From: Flavobacteriaceae bacterium
Lineage (GTDB): Bacteria; Bacteroidota; Bacteroidia; Flavobacteriales; Flavobacteriaceae
Direction of reading: 5' to 3'
DNA length: 64,000 nucleotides
Assembly (NCBI GenBank): GCA_947453195.1
Contig: CANGFO010000007.1
Location: 59,996-123,995 of the forward strand
Part shown: positions 49,485 through 58,844 of the stretch, one piece after another
Numbering within the stretch: position 1 is the first letter of the stretch
Layout: each line of letters starts with the position of its first letter
The notes under the pieces: generated by a model
Databases searched by the model: none
What the model was told of the DNA's origin: nothing
What the model saw: the letters and a program-made list of their open reading frames with translations, nothing else
Translations under genes and position numbers: made by a program

Positions 49485-50762
49485 TTAGTTGTTTTCTAAA
49501 ATTCCTCTTTTTAAGATTTGTCCAAATTCATACATGTCTTCGTAGGAAGTGTATAATGGCACTGGCGCAAGTCGAATTACATTGGGTTCTCTCCAATCGG
49601 TGATTACTCCATTTGACATTAAATAATCAAATAAACTTCGTCCTTCACCATGTAAAAATACCGATAATTGACACGCTCTTTCCTCTTGATTGGAAGGTGT
49701 GATTATTTCAAATGTACTTGTTACTTCTGTAGCTATTTCGTGTAAAATAAATTCTAAATAGGAAGTGATTTGATTTCTTTTTTGGATTAATTTTTCCATT
49801 CCTATTTCGGCAAACATATCAACAGAAGCCAAATAGGGCGCCAGTGATAAAATAGGAAGGTTGCTTATTTGCCAACCGTCTGCTCCATGAACGGGATCAA
49901 AAGTAGGTTCCATTTTAAATCGGCGTTCTTTATTGTGTCCCCACCAACCTGCAAATCGTGGCAAATTACTTTGGTGGTGTCTTTCATGAACAAAGCATCC
50001 AGATGCATTTCCTGGTCCCGAATTCATATATTTATAAGAGCACCAAGCTGCAAAATCTACATTCCAATTATGAAGATCTAACTTAATGTTTCCGGCTGCG
50101 TGTGCTAAATCAAATCCTACGTTAGCACCTACTTTGTGTCCGGCATCGGTAATGGCTTTCATGTCGAATACTTGCCCGGTGTAATAGTTTACACCGCCAA
50201 ATAATACCAAAGCCAATTCGTCTCCCACTTCTTCGATTTTGGATAGAATATCTTCTAATCTTATGTTGTGTTCGCCTTCGCGTCTTTTAATTTCAATAAT
50301 AGCTTCACTCGGGTTGTATCCGTGGTGACTCACTTGTGATTGAAACATATATTGATCAGATGGGAATGCTTTTTCTTCGCAAATGATTTTGTATCGAGAT
50401 TTTGTTGGGCGATAAAACGAAACCATTAATAGGTGCAAGTTTACCGTTAAGGTATTCATTACTGCAACTTCTGATGGTTTTGCGCCAACAAGTTTGCTTA
50501 AAGGTTCTGCAAATCGTTCTTGATAATCCCACCAAGGTTTTTCTGCATAAAAATGTCCTTCAACAGCCAAATTAGCCCAATCGTTCATGACATCATCTAC
50601 ATATTTCTTGGTTCTTTTTGGCTGAAGCCCTAACGAATTTCCTGTAAAATAAATCACATCTTTCCCTTCGTGTTGCGGAAAAATAAATTCGTTTCTGTAC
50701 GATTTTAATTCGTCTTGTGCATCAAGTTGCTGAGCAAATTCGCGGGTATTTTGAAAAGTCAT
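49485..50762 (-). CDS. kynU: Kynureninase
   Basis: YFTGNSLGLQPK, FDLAHAAGNIKLDLHNWNVDFAAWCSYKYMNSGPG (PLP lysine region). Confidence 0.93.
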   Translation of the reverse strand: MTFQNTREFAQQLDAQDELKSYRNEFIFPQHEGKDVIYFTGNSLGLQPKRTKKYVDDVMNDWANLAVEGHFYAEKPWWDYQERFAEPLSKLVGAKPSEVAVMNTLTVNLHLLMVSFYRPTKSRYKIICEEKAFPSDQYMFQSQVSHHGYNPSEAIIEIKRREGEHNIRLEDILSKIEEVGDELALVLFGGVNYYTGQVFDMKAITDAGHKVGANVGFDLAHAAGNIKLDLHNWNVDFAAWCSYKYMNSGPGNASGCFVHERHHQSNLPRFAGWWGHNKERRFKMEPTFDPVHGADGWQISNLPILSLAPYLASVDMFAEIGMEKLIQKRNQITSYLEFILHEIATEVTSTFEIITPSNQEERACQLSVFLHGEGRSLFDYLMSNGVITDWREPNVIRLAPVPLYTSYEDMYEFGQILKRGILENN

Positions 50763-50896
50763 TTGGGAATTATTTAGAAACTAATAATACAATTAATTCG
50801 TTCGTGTAAAGGTGTAAAAGTAAAGAAAAAAAATAAAGTTGCAAGTAGCCTTTTTGAGCAAAATCAATTTTGAAATGGTTGCTTTTTAAAAGGATT

Positions 50897-51781
50897 TTAT
50901 TTTTGGTTGTAACCAAAACGACGCAGTTGGTATTGATTACTTCTCCAGTCTTTATTTACTTTTACAAACAGTTCAATATGGATTTGTTTGCCAAAAAATT
51001 TCTCTAAATCTTCACGCGATTGCATGCCTACTTTTTTTAGTGCAGCACCTTTGTGTCCGATAATGATTCCTTTTTGGGTATCGCGTTCAACCATAATCAC
51101 TGATCGAATTCGGATGATTTTTTCGTCTTCCAGAAACTCTTCCGTTTCAATTTCCACTGAATACGGAATTTCTTTATCATAATTCAATAAGATTTTTTCC
51201 CGAATGGTTTCGTTCACGAAAAAACGTTCTGGTTTATCGGTTAAAGCATCTTTAGGGTAATACGCAGGAGATTCGGGTAATAATGCTAAAATTCTAGCAA
51301 ATACCTCTTGTACATTAAAATTTTCCAAGGCCGAGATGGCATATATTTCTGCATTGGGTACTTTCTCTTTCCAAAGATCCATTTGAACTTCTAGTTCTTC
51401 TTGATTGGATTTATCAATTTTATTTAAAAGTAATAAAACTGGAATTTTCGCTTTAATAATTTTAGCAAAAAAGTCCTCATCTTTAAGTTCTTTTTCACCA
51501 ATTTCCACCATATAAATTAAAACATCGGCATCTTCAAAAGCAGATTTAACAAAATCCATCATGGATTTTTGCATTTCATAGGCCGGCTTAATAATTCCGG
51601 GTGTGTCCGATAAAATTACTTGAAAATCATCTCCGTTTACAATTCCTAAAATTCGGTGGCGGGTGGTTTGTGCTTTGGAAGTGATAATTGACAATCGTTC
51701 TCCAACAAAAGCATTCATTAAGGTTGATTTTCCAACATTTGGATTTCCTATGATGTTTACAAAACCGGCTTTGTGCGACAT
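50897..51781 (-). CDS. era: GTPase Era
   Basis: GNPNVGKSTLMNAFVGERLSIITSKAQTTRHRILGI, DTPG, NKID, KH domain IIGHKGAALKKVGMQSREDLEKFFGKQIHIELFVKV. Confidence 0.97.
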   Translation of the reverse strand: MSHKAGFVNIIGNPNVGKSTLMNAFVGERLSIITSKAQTTRHRILGIVNGDDFQVILSDTPGIIKPAYEMQKSMMDFVKSAFEDADVLIYMVEIGEKELKDEDFFAKIIKAKIPVLLLLNKIDKSNQEELEVQMDLWKEKVPNAEIYAISALENFNVQEVFARILALLPESPAYYPKDALTDKPERFFVNETIREKILLNYDKEIPYSVEIETEEFLEDEKIIRIRSVIMVERDTQKGIIIGHKGAALKKVGMQSREDLEKFFGKQIHIELFVKVNKDWRSNQYQLRRFGYNQK

Positions 51782-51856
51782 TTATTATAATTTAATTTTC
51801 GCAAAGGTAATCATATCAGAGCAATAGAGGAAATAAAACATTTTTTAAAATTTTTG

Positions 51857-51886
51857 TTGCGAATCCCGATTTTGGTTGTATATTTG
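51857..51886 (+). promoter_or_regulatory. Bacteroidota-type promoter for the initiator tRNA
   Basis: TTG (51857-51859) N19 TATATTTG (51879-51886), matching TTG-N19-TAnnTTTG, 11 nt before the tRNA. Confidence 0.75.
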
Positions 51887-51897
51887 CACTCTAAGAT

Positions 51898-51970
51898 CGC
51901 GGGATAGAGCAGTAGGCAGCTCGTCGGGCTCATAACCCGAAGGTCACAGGTTCGAGTCCTGTTCCCGCTA
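51898..51970 (+). tRNA. Initiator tRNA-fMet (CAT)
   Basis: CGCGGGA...TCCCGCT A cloverleaf with mismatched 1:72 (C-U), anticodon arm TCGGG CTCATAA CCCGA (three G:C pairs), D-stem A11:U24, GGTTCGAGTCC T-arm; no encoded CCA seen. Confidence 0.93.
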
Positions 51971-52131
51971 CTAATATTATTTAATAACCTCTAAAGAAAT
52001 TTAGAGGTTATTTTATATTAAAAAAAACAATTAATAGAAATCGAAGTTTTTGACAAATTGTTAGAAGTTTTATTACTATTATTTACAAAAGAGAGACAGA
52101 ATGTTGCTCTTTTTTTTAATTAAAATTATAT

Positions 52132-52578
52132 ATGAAAAGAGTAATCGAGTACAGAAAATTATTGGAAGTTGATAAAAATGTAACTTTAAAAGAGTTAAAA
52201 ACCATTTACAGAAATTGCATGAAGGACAACCATCCGGATAAGTTTGTAAATGACGAAGCAGGAATGTTGGCTGCTGAAGAACACAGTAAAAACATCATTA
52301 ATGCCTACCATTTTTTAGTTAGTATTTCTAATGAAACAGTAGAGAAAAACCTCCCAGAATATCAAGAAACAATTAATAATTTCAATATACTTGATTTTAA
52401 TTATGAGAAACAAACATTGATCATTACGCATGTAAATGGGGTTTCTTATGAGTATATTGGTGTGCCAAGAAATATATATGTAAAATTTGTAAACGCCGAT
52501 TCAACCAATCGTTTTGCAAAACGCCACATTTATGGTAACTACATTTATAGAAAATCGGGTGAAGGATCAGAAGATTAG
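52132..52578 (+). CDS. J-domain-like plus KTSC-domain protein
   Basis: N-terminal YRKLLEVDKNVTLKELKTIYRNCMKDNHPDKF (HPD) and C-terminal GVSYEYIGVPRNIYVKFVNADSTNRFAKRHIYGNYIYRK (KTSC-like). Confidence 0.75.
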   Translation: MKRVIEYRKLLEVDKNVTLKELKTIYRNCMKDNHPDKFVNDEAGMLAAEEHSKNIINAYHFLVSISNETVEKNLPEYQETINNFNILDFNYEKQTLIITHVNGVSYEYIGVPRNIYVKFVNADSTNRFAKRHIYGNYIYRKSGEGSED

Positions 52579-52595
52579 TATAAATTCGAGATATA

Positions 52596-52628
52596 AAAAA
52601 AGCCTTAATTTTAAATTAAGGCTTTTTT
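52596..52628. terminator. Bidirectional rho-independent terminator
   Basis: AAAAAGCCTTAATT TTA AATTAAGGCTTTTT between convergent genes. Confidence 0.85.
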
Positions 52629-52649
52629 ATTTTATAAAAGTTTGGTAAA

Positions 52650-53402
52650 TTATATTGCGTTTACAATCGCAACAAAATCATCAGCCTTTAAGGCAGCACC
52701 TCCTATTAAACCTCCGTCAACATCTGGTTTGCCAAAAATTTCTTGGGCATTATCAGGCTTAACACTTCCGCCATAAAGAATAGAAACGTCTTCGGCTACA
52801 TCACTTCCATAGGTGTGTCTAACCGTTTCTCTAATAAAAGCGTGCATTTCTTGTGCTTGTTCTGGACTTGCAGTTTCTCCTGTTCCAATAGCCCAAACCG
52901 GCTCATATGCAAGAATGATGTCTTCCCAAGCTTCTTTTCCTAAATGGAATAATCCATCGCGTAGTTGGTTTTCAACCACATTAAAATGTTGGTTGTTTTG
53001 ACGGTCTTTTAATTCTTCGCCAAAGCAAAAAATAACGGTCATGTCGTGTTTTAATGCCGCATCAACTTTGCTGGCAATGATCACATCTGTCTCGTGAAAA
53101 ATAGCACGACGCTCCGAGTGACCTAAGATTACCGTGTTTACTCCAACGCTTTTTAGCATGTCTGCAGAAATTTCTCCGGTATATGCACCGCTTTCTGCTT
53201 GGTGTAAATTTTGTGCCGCAACGGTAATGTTGGTAAATTCTAAATGATCTACCGCTGAAGCTAAATTTACAAACGTAGGAGCCACCACAATTTGAACTTC
53301 TTTGTCTATTGGTAATTTTTCAATTAATTCATTAAGTAAATCTTCTGTTTCTTCACAGTTTTTATTCATTTTCCAGTTACCAGCAACAATTTTTGATCTC
53401 AT
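52650..53402 (-). CDS. tpiA: Triosephosphate isomerase
   Basis: IVAGNWKMNKN, VILGHSERR, ILAYEPVWAIGTG, ILYGGSVKPDNA. Confidence 0.98.
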   Translation of the reverse strand: MRSKIVAGNWKMNKNCEETEDLLNELIEKLPIDKEVQIVVAPTFVNLASAVDHLEFTNITVAAQNLHQAESGAYTGEISADMLKSVGVNTVILGHSERRAIFHETDVIIASKVDAALKHDMTVIFCFGEELKDRQNNQHFNVVENQLRDGLFHLGKEAWEDIILAYEPVWAIGTGETASPEQAQEMHAFIRETVRHTYGSDVAEDVSILYGGSVKPDNAQEIFGKPDVDGGLIGGAALKADDFVAIVNAI

Positions 53403-53905
53403 TATTTTATAGTTTTTAAAGTAGTATTTATTTTTTCAAAATCGGTTTCTATCGCACGATAGGTTTCCACAGATCCATTTTTATTGATCACCATATATCT
53501 TGGTATCCAATCTAAATCTATCGATTTTCCAAATGCACCTTTCATACCCTCCGCATCGTTTACCCAATAATGGTCTCCTGCAAGTTGGTGTTTTTCCAAT
53601 CCAACTTTCCATTTGTCAAACGATTTATCCATAGAGATAAAAACGTAAGCTACATCTGGGTTGTTGGCTTGTAATTCTTTTACTTTTGGCATGGCACCCA
53701 CGCAATCCCCACACCAAGAAGCCCAAACTTCAATAACTAAAGTTTTGCCTTTGTACTTATCTAAAACGTCTTTTAAAGTAACTTCTTTGTTTTCGATAGT
53801 CGTTAAAACTCCTTTCAAAGCTTTTTTCGAAAACTCTTTTTGTTGGGCATTACTGCAAGATATTGAAGCCATAGCGATAACTAGTAATAATAGAATTTTT
53901 TTCAT
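53402..53905 (-). CDS. TlpA-like thioredoxin-fold lipoprotein
   Basis: Lipobox ASISCSNAQ; VWASWCGDCVGAMPKVKEL. Confidence 0.88.
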   Translation of the reverse strand: MKKILLLLVIAMASISCSNAQQKEFSKKALKGVLTTIENKEVTLKDVLDKYKGKTLVIEVWASWCGDCVGAMPKVKELQANNPDVAYVFISMDKSFDKWKVGLEKHQLAGDHYWVNDAEGMKGAFGKSIDLDWIPRYMVINKNGSVETYRAIETDFEKINTTLKTIK

Positions 53906-53921
53906 GTGTTGTTATTTAGAA

Positions 53922-55031
53922 TTATAATTTCGGATTTGCTTTCTTCAAATCGTCAAACGATTTATGAAGGTACTCATTAAATTCCGAACCATTAAATTTA
54001 TTGTCAGTGATTCCCCAATAATATTTTATTTCATTTCCATTCCAAAAATATTTAACGCCTGGAGTATCTTTTCCTTTTCCTAAAATATTCCAAAACGGAA
54101 TTATTTCAATAATTTTATACGGATACGAAGCGCCCGCTTCTTTGAAAAAATCCGGAATCAAATCGGCTTCTTCGTTCATAAACAAAATCGACAACGGCGG
54201 CATCGAAGCGTCTTTTTTACGCATTTCGGTTAATTCTTTTGCAGCGGCACGACAATGGTCACAACCCGGAACAAAATAGCATAAGATTTTTCTGCCTTTG
54301 TCAATTCCTGCAAAAAATTGCGCATTACCCGATTTTATTTTTTTCGGTTCCTTGGCAACTTCGGTTTCAATTTTAGCAATCGAATCCTTTTTTACGGGTG
54401 TGTTCTTTTGTAAAGTATCTGCAACTTGAGTGGTATCCGGAATGGTGTCTTGTGGCGTTTCTGCCATTGGTGAAACAGTAAAATTACTTGCTGGCGGTTG
54501 TATTGGCGCTAACATATAAATCCATAATATGCTAGCAAATAATACCGTGGTTAAGATCCAGAAGTTTCCGTTATTACTAACTTTTGGAAGTAATTTGTAT
54601 AAATAAACTAATAATGCAACGGCAACAATATTTTTAATAATTGCTTGAATTGGAGTCATTGGAAGCAATTCACCAAAGCAACCGCAGTTACCCGAATTTC
54701 CTCCGCTAAGGAAAGTTACATAGGTTAAATGTCCAATGAAAACCAACAATAAAGCAGTAGTTACCGGTATAATGAATCTTTTCAGCCAGTTATTTTGCAG
54801 CAGCAATAAACCTAAGGCCATCTCAATTCCGATAAGGGTTCTAGAAAAATATGGTGCAATTCCCTCCGAAAATCCTAAGGTGTATAATTGTTTTACTTCA
54901 AATGTAGAAATGGCAAAATAGGGTGAATCCAGTAGTTGCCCTTTTGATAGTTTGGCCAACGCCGAAAGAATGAAAAGTGCCGAAACAAGAATTCGAATTG
55001 ACCAAGAAAGGTAGTTTTTTTTAGCTTCCAT
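53922..55031 (-). CDS. DoxX/MauE-like membrane protein with C-terminal thioredoxin-like domain
   Basis: Four-TM N-terminus (LLLLQNNWLKRFIIPVTTALLLVFIGHLTY, GNCGCFGELLPM), then YFVPGCDHCRAAAKEL. Confidence 0.8.
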   Translation of the reverse strand: MEAKKNYLSWSIRILVSALFILSALAKLSKGQLLDSPYFAISTFEVKQLYTLGFSEGIAPYFSRTLIGIEMALGLLLLQNNWLKRFIIPVTTALLLVFIGHLTYVTFLSGGNSGNCGCFGELLPMTPIQAIIKNIVAVALLVYLYKLLPKVSNNGNFWILTTVLFASILWIYMLAPIQPPASNFTVSPMAETPQDTIPDTTQVADTLQKNTPVKKDSIAKIETEVAKEPKKIKSGNAQFFAGIDKGRKILCYFVPGCDHCRAAAKELTEMRKKDASMPPLSILFMNEEADLIPDFFKEAGASYPYKIIEIIPFWNILGKGKDTPGVKYFWNGNEIKYYWGITDNKFNGSEFNEYLHKSFDDLKKANPKL

Positions 55032-55065
55032 AGTTGTTATATTAATTTGTAAAACAGACTTATTT

Positions 55066-55608
55066 TTAGTTTCCGAATTTCATCAATATTAATGCAAACA
55101 CCGAATAATTAATCATGTCTTGGTAATTCGCATCGATACCTTCTGAAACGATTGTTTTTCCTTGATTGTCTTCAATTTGCTTTACGCGAAGTAACTTTTG
55201 TAAAATTAAATCGGTTAACGAACTCACGCGCATTTCACGCCAAGCCTCACCGTAATCGTGGTTTTTGTCTTCCATTAATTTTTTGGTAAGCGCAATTTTG
55301 GCTTCATACAATTCCACTGCTTTTGCAACGCCCAAATCAGGTTGATCGGCAACGCCCAACTCCAATTGAATCAACGCCATGATGCAATAATTAATGATGC
55401 CAATAAATTCTCCTGTTTCATCTTCATCTACTTTTCTGACTTCATTTTCTTGTAAACTTCTAATGCGTTGCGCTTTAATGAAAATTTGATCGGTTAACGA
55501 CGGCAATCTAAGTATGCGCCATGCGCTGCCATAATCGGTCATTTTTTTCTCAAATAAATCTTGGCAAACGCTAATAACTTTGTCGTATTCTTGTGAAGTA
55601 TTCTTCAT
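55066..55608 (-). CDS. DUF1599-family protein with internal duplication
   Basis: Two copies of a DYGxAWRxxRxxSLTDxI module. Confidence 0.8.
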   Translation of the reverse strand: MKNTSQEYDKVISVCQDLFEKKMTDYGSAWRILRLPSLTDQIFIKAQRIRSLQENEVRKVDEDETGEFIGIINYCIMALIQLELGVADQPDLGVAKAVELYEAKIALTKKLMEDKNHDYGEAWREMRVSSLTDLILQKLLRVKQIEDNQGKTIVSEGIDANYQDMINYSVFALILMKFGN

Positions 55609-55720
55609 TAATGATATCTTTGTATATAATTTTCAAAAGTAAATAATATTGAATAAAGATGGAAGTATTAATTGTAAAGATTTTTACTTCTGAATTTAAT
55701 TTAATTGAACATCGAAATTA

Positions 55721-56545
55721 ATGACAATAAACTGCAACGGAAAACTGATTGATTTGACTTCGCCAAAAGTTATGGGAATTCTAAATGTAACGCCGAATTC
55801 ATTTTATGATGGCGGAAAACACATGGAAGAAAAAGTCATCCTGAAGCAGGTAGAAAAAATGCTTTCCGAAGGCGCTGCATTTATTGATGTGGGCGGTTAT
55901 TCGAGTAAACCCAACGCCGAAGAAGTTTCTGAAGAACAAGAGTTACAACGCATTCTTCCGGTGGTTCAAAATATCATTAAAGAGTTTCCAAATACCGTTA
56001 TTTCCATTGATACTTTTCGAAGTAATGTAGCTCAAGCGGCTGTTGAAAATGGCGCGGCAATAATTAATGATATTTCTGCTGGAAATTTAGATGGCAATAT
56101 GATGAAAACTGTTGCACAATTGCAAGTGCCTTACATCATGATGCACATGAAAGGAACGCCCCAAGCCATGCAATCATTAGCGCATTATGAAAACATCGTT
56201 AAAGAAATGCTGTTTTATTTTTCTGAAAAAATTGAGCAAGCCAGAAGTTTCGGAATTAACGATTTGATTCTCGATCCTGGTTTTGGATTTGCGAAAACAG
56301 TAGAACAAAATTTTGAAGTGTTGAGTAAATTAGAGTTATTTCAAATGACCGAATTACCAATTTTAGCAGGACTTTCAAGAAAATCAATGATTTATAAAAC
56401 ATTAAACACTTCGGCCGAATTTGCGTTAAACGGAACCACTTCGTTAAATACCATTTCGTTGCTAAAAGGCGCCAAAATTCTTCGCGTGCACGATGTAAAA
56501 GAAGCGGTAGAATGCGTTCAGTTATACAATCAATTACAGAATTAA
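55721..56545 (+). CDS. folP: Dihydropteroate synthase
   Basis: VMGILNVTPNSFYDGGKH, FIDVGGYSSKPNAEEVSEEQEL, INDISAG, LDPGFGFAKTVEQN, GLSRKSM. Confidence 0.95.
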   Translation: MTINCNGKLIDLTSPKVMGILNVTPNSFYDGGKHMEEKVILKQVEKMLSEGAAFIDVGGYSSKPNAEEVSEEQELQRILPVVQNIIKEFPNTVISIDTFRSNVAQAAVENGAAIINDISAGNLDGNMMKTVAQLQVPYIMMHMKGTPQAMQSLAHYENIVKEMLFYFSEKIEQARSFGINDLILDPGFGFAKTVEQNFEVLSKLELFQMTELPILAGLSRKSMIYKTLNTSAEFALNGTTSLNTISLLKGAKILRVHDVKEAVECVQLYNQLQN

Positions 56546-56546
56546 A

Positions 56547-57167
56547 ATGAAATACTTTTTGGGATTATTGCTTGTTTTTGGAATGCTTTCCTGTGAAGGG
56601 AATAAGGAAATTCAGTTGCCAAAAGCCGATAAAACAATTGTTGCTGATGTGCAAGAGCATTCGCCAATTTACATATTTTTCAAAGTAGAAGGAAAGGACA
56701 CCATCGCTGAGGTAAATCGAAAAAATTCGATAAGTTCGACTAATTGGATTTTCAATATCGACAAGCGTTTGCCGTTGCGTTTGGTTATCCCCGAATTGAT
56801 AAAACTCCAAGCTAAAAAAGACGGAAGCATGCACAAAAACGAAGCTTCTAAAAATTATTTTTCTTATGCCAATGAGGTAAAAAAAACCATGGCATTTATG
56901 CCATTCACAATGGTGAAATTTTTGATGGAAAAACCAAAAACAGGAGCCGTTGTTTATTTTACAAAAACCAATAAAGTTTTAGTTGATGATGTGGCGGTTC
57001 AAAAAGATTCGTTAGAAAATTATTTAGATAAATTACCTCTAGCTAAATACCACGACATCAATTTTTGTTTTGATAAAAACAGCACTTTTGATAGCTATAT
57101 TAAAAATCAAATGATCATTAGAAGTATTGAAATTGAATTTGCAAAACCAGAAAACTTCATCTTTTAA
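56547..57167 (+). CDS. Hypothetical lipoprotein
   Basis: Lipobox GMLSCEGNKE; complete ORF 1 bp after folP. Confidence 0.7.
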   Translation: MKYFLGLLLVFGMLSCEGNKEIQLPKADKTIVADVQEHSPIYIFFKVEGKDTIAEVNRKNSISSTNWIFNIDKRLPLRLVIPELIKLQAKKDGSMHKNEASKNYFSYANEVKKTMAFMPFTMVKFLMEKPKTGAVVYFTKTNKVLVDDVAVQKDSLENYLDKLPLAKYHDINFCFDKNSTFDSYIKNQMIIRSIEIEFAKPENFIF

Positions 57168-57197
57168 CTTTTAACCTTAAGCTTTAAACTTGCAGCT

Positions 57198-57671
57198 CTA
57201 CTGATGGTGATATGGTTCGTTCTTTAAAATCGTGAACCCACGATACAACTGCTCAATTACAAATAAGCGCACCATTTGGTGTGAAAAAGTCATTTCTGAA
57301 AGCGATACTTTTCCTTGCGCTTTTTTATACACTTCTTCGCTAAAGCCATAAGGGCCACCAATTACAAAAACCAGTGTTTTGATTCCGGCATTCATTTTCT
57401 TTTGCAAATAATCCGAAAAAGCCACACTCGAAAAGGTGCTTCCATTTTCATCCAATAATATCAATTGATCGGTTGCTGAAATTTTTGATAATATCAATTC
57501 ACCTTCTTTTTCTTTTTGTTGGGCTTCCGATAAATTCTTTACATTTTTAATATCCGGAATGACTTCCAATTCAAATTTGATATAAAAAGACAACCTTTTG
57601 GTGTACTCGTCAATCAATGATTGAAGCGATTTGTTGTCGGTTTTGCCAATAGCTAAAAGTCGGATGTTCAT
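57198..57671 (-). CDS. rlmH: 23S rRNA (pseudouridine1915-N3)-methyltransferase RlmH
   Basis: [90 protein letters not shown]. Confidence 0.97.
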   Translation of the reverse strand: MNIRLLAIGKTDNKSLQSLIDEYTKRLSFYIKFELEVIPDIKNVKNLSEAQQKEKEGELILSKISATDQLILLDENGSTFSSVAFSDYLQKKMNAGIKTLVFVIGGPYGFSEEVYKKAQGKVSLSEMTFSHQMVRLFVIEQLYRGFTILKNEPYHHQ

Positions 57672-57754
57672 CGGAATTGCAAATTAAACTACAAATCTAC
57701 AAATACATTTCTATTTTATTTCAACATCCAACATCCAACTCCAAAACAATTTTC

Positions 57755-57762
57755 TATTTTTG
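57755..57762 (+). promoter_or_regulatory. Candidate -7 element for pyrD
   Basis: TATTTTTG about 20 nt before the ATG at 57783; no clear -33 TTG. Confidence 0.35.
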
Positions 57763-57782
57763 CAAGACACAACCACAACGCT

Positions 57783-58802
57783 ATGTACAAACTACTAATT
57801 CGCCCGTTACTTTTTTTATTTGATCCCGAAAAAGTACATTATTTCACCTTTTCATTAATTCGAATTGCATCAAAAATCCCCGGATTTCCATCCCTTTTCA
57901 GAGGATTGTATTTAGTGGAAGACAAACGATTGGAAACCGAAGTTTTCGGATTAAAATTTAAAAATCCTGTGGGGCTAGCGGCAGGTTTTGATAAAGATGC
58001 CAAACTCTATAATGAACTTTCAAATTTTGGTTTCGGGTTTATTGAAATCGGAACATTAACTCCAGTTGGGCAAGACGGAAATCCAAAAAAGCGCTTGTTT
58101 CGATTGAAAGAAGATTCGGCGATTATCAACCGAATGGGATTCAATAACGGCGGTGTGAAAGAAGCAGTTGAGCGCTTGAAAAAAAACAAAGGCGTTTTAA
58201 TTGGGGGTAACATCGGAAAAAACAAAGTAACTCCAAATGAAGAAGCTGTAAACGACTACGAAATATGTTTTGAAACCTTGTTTCCGTATGTTGATTATTT
58301 TGTGGTAAATGTGAGTTCGCCAAACACACCAAATTTAAGAGAACTTCAAGAAAAAGAGCCGCTTAAAAAGTTATTACAAACATTAGAAAATAATAAATTA
58401 CAAGCGAGCAATCACAAGCCAATCCTTTTAAAAATTGCTCCCGATTTAACCGATTCCCAGCTTTTAGATATCATCGAAATTGTAAATGAAACTAAAATTG
58501 CGGGTGTTATCGCGACCAATACGACCTTGTCTAGAGAAGGCTTGCAATCGGAAAATAAATCAGAAACCGGAGGTTTATCGGGTAAACCGTTAACAAATCG
58601 TTCAACCGAAGTGATTCGTTTTCTATCGGAAAAAAGCAATAAATCATTTCCAATTATTGGTGTGGGCGGAATACACTCGGCTCAAGATGCAATGGAAAAA
58701 CTGCAAGCTGGAGCGAGTTTGGTTCAATTGTATACCGGTTTTATATATGAAGGTCCAAAATTAGTTAAGGATATTAATAAGGAAATTTTGAAAAAACTTT
58801 AA
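57783..58802 (+). CDS. pyrD: Dihydroorotate dehydrogenase (quinone, class 2)
   Basis: [79 protein letters not shown]. Confidence 0.96.
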   Translation: MYKLLIRPLLFLFDPEKVHYFTFSLIRIASKIPGFPSLFRGLYLVEDKRLETEVFGLKFKNPVGLAAGFDKDAKLYNELSNFGFGFIEIGTLTPVGQDGNPKKRLFRLKEDSAIINRMGFNNGGVKEAVERLKKNKGVLIGGNIGKNKVTPNEEAVNDYEICFETLFPYVDYFVVNVSSPNTPNLRELQEKEPLKKLLQTLENNKLQASNHKPILLKIAPDLTDSQLLDIIEIVNETKIAGVIATNTTLSREGLQSENKSETGGLSGKPLTNRSTEVIRFLSEKSNKSFPIIGVGGIHSAQDAMEKLQAGASLVQLYTGFIYEGPKLVKDINKEILKKL

Positions 58803-58832
58803 ACTTTTAAACTTTAAACTTTAAACTTTTTT
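58794..58832. repeat. Short tandem repeat, unit AAACTTT, five near-perfect copies
   Basis: AAACTTT AAACTTTT AAACTTT AAACTTT AAACTTTTTT overlapping the pyrD stop. Confidence 0.8.
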
Positions 58833-58844
58833 ACCTTTGACTTA

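Noticed and set aside
58832-58839. TACCTTTG as promoter of the HMG-CoA lyase gene
   Set aside because: It lies only 5 nt before the ATG, so a start site would fall at or inside the coding region; no -33 TTG at the expected distance.
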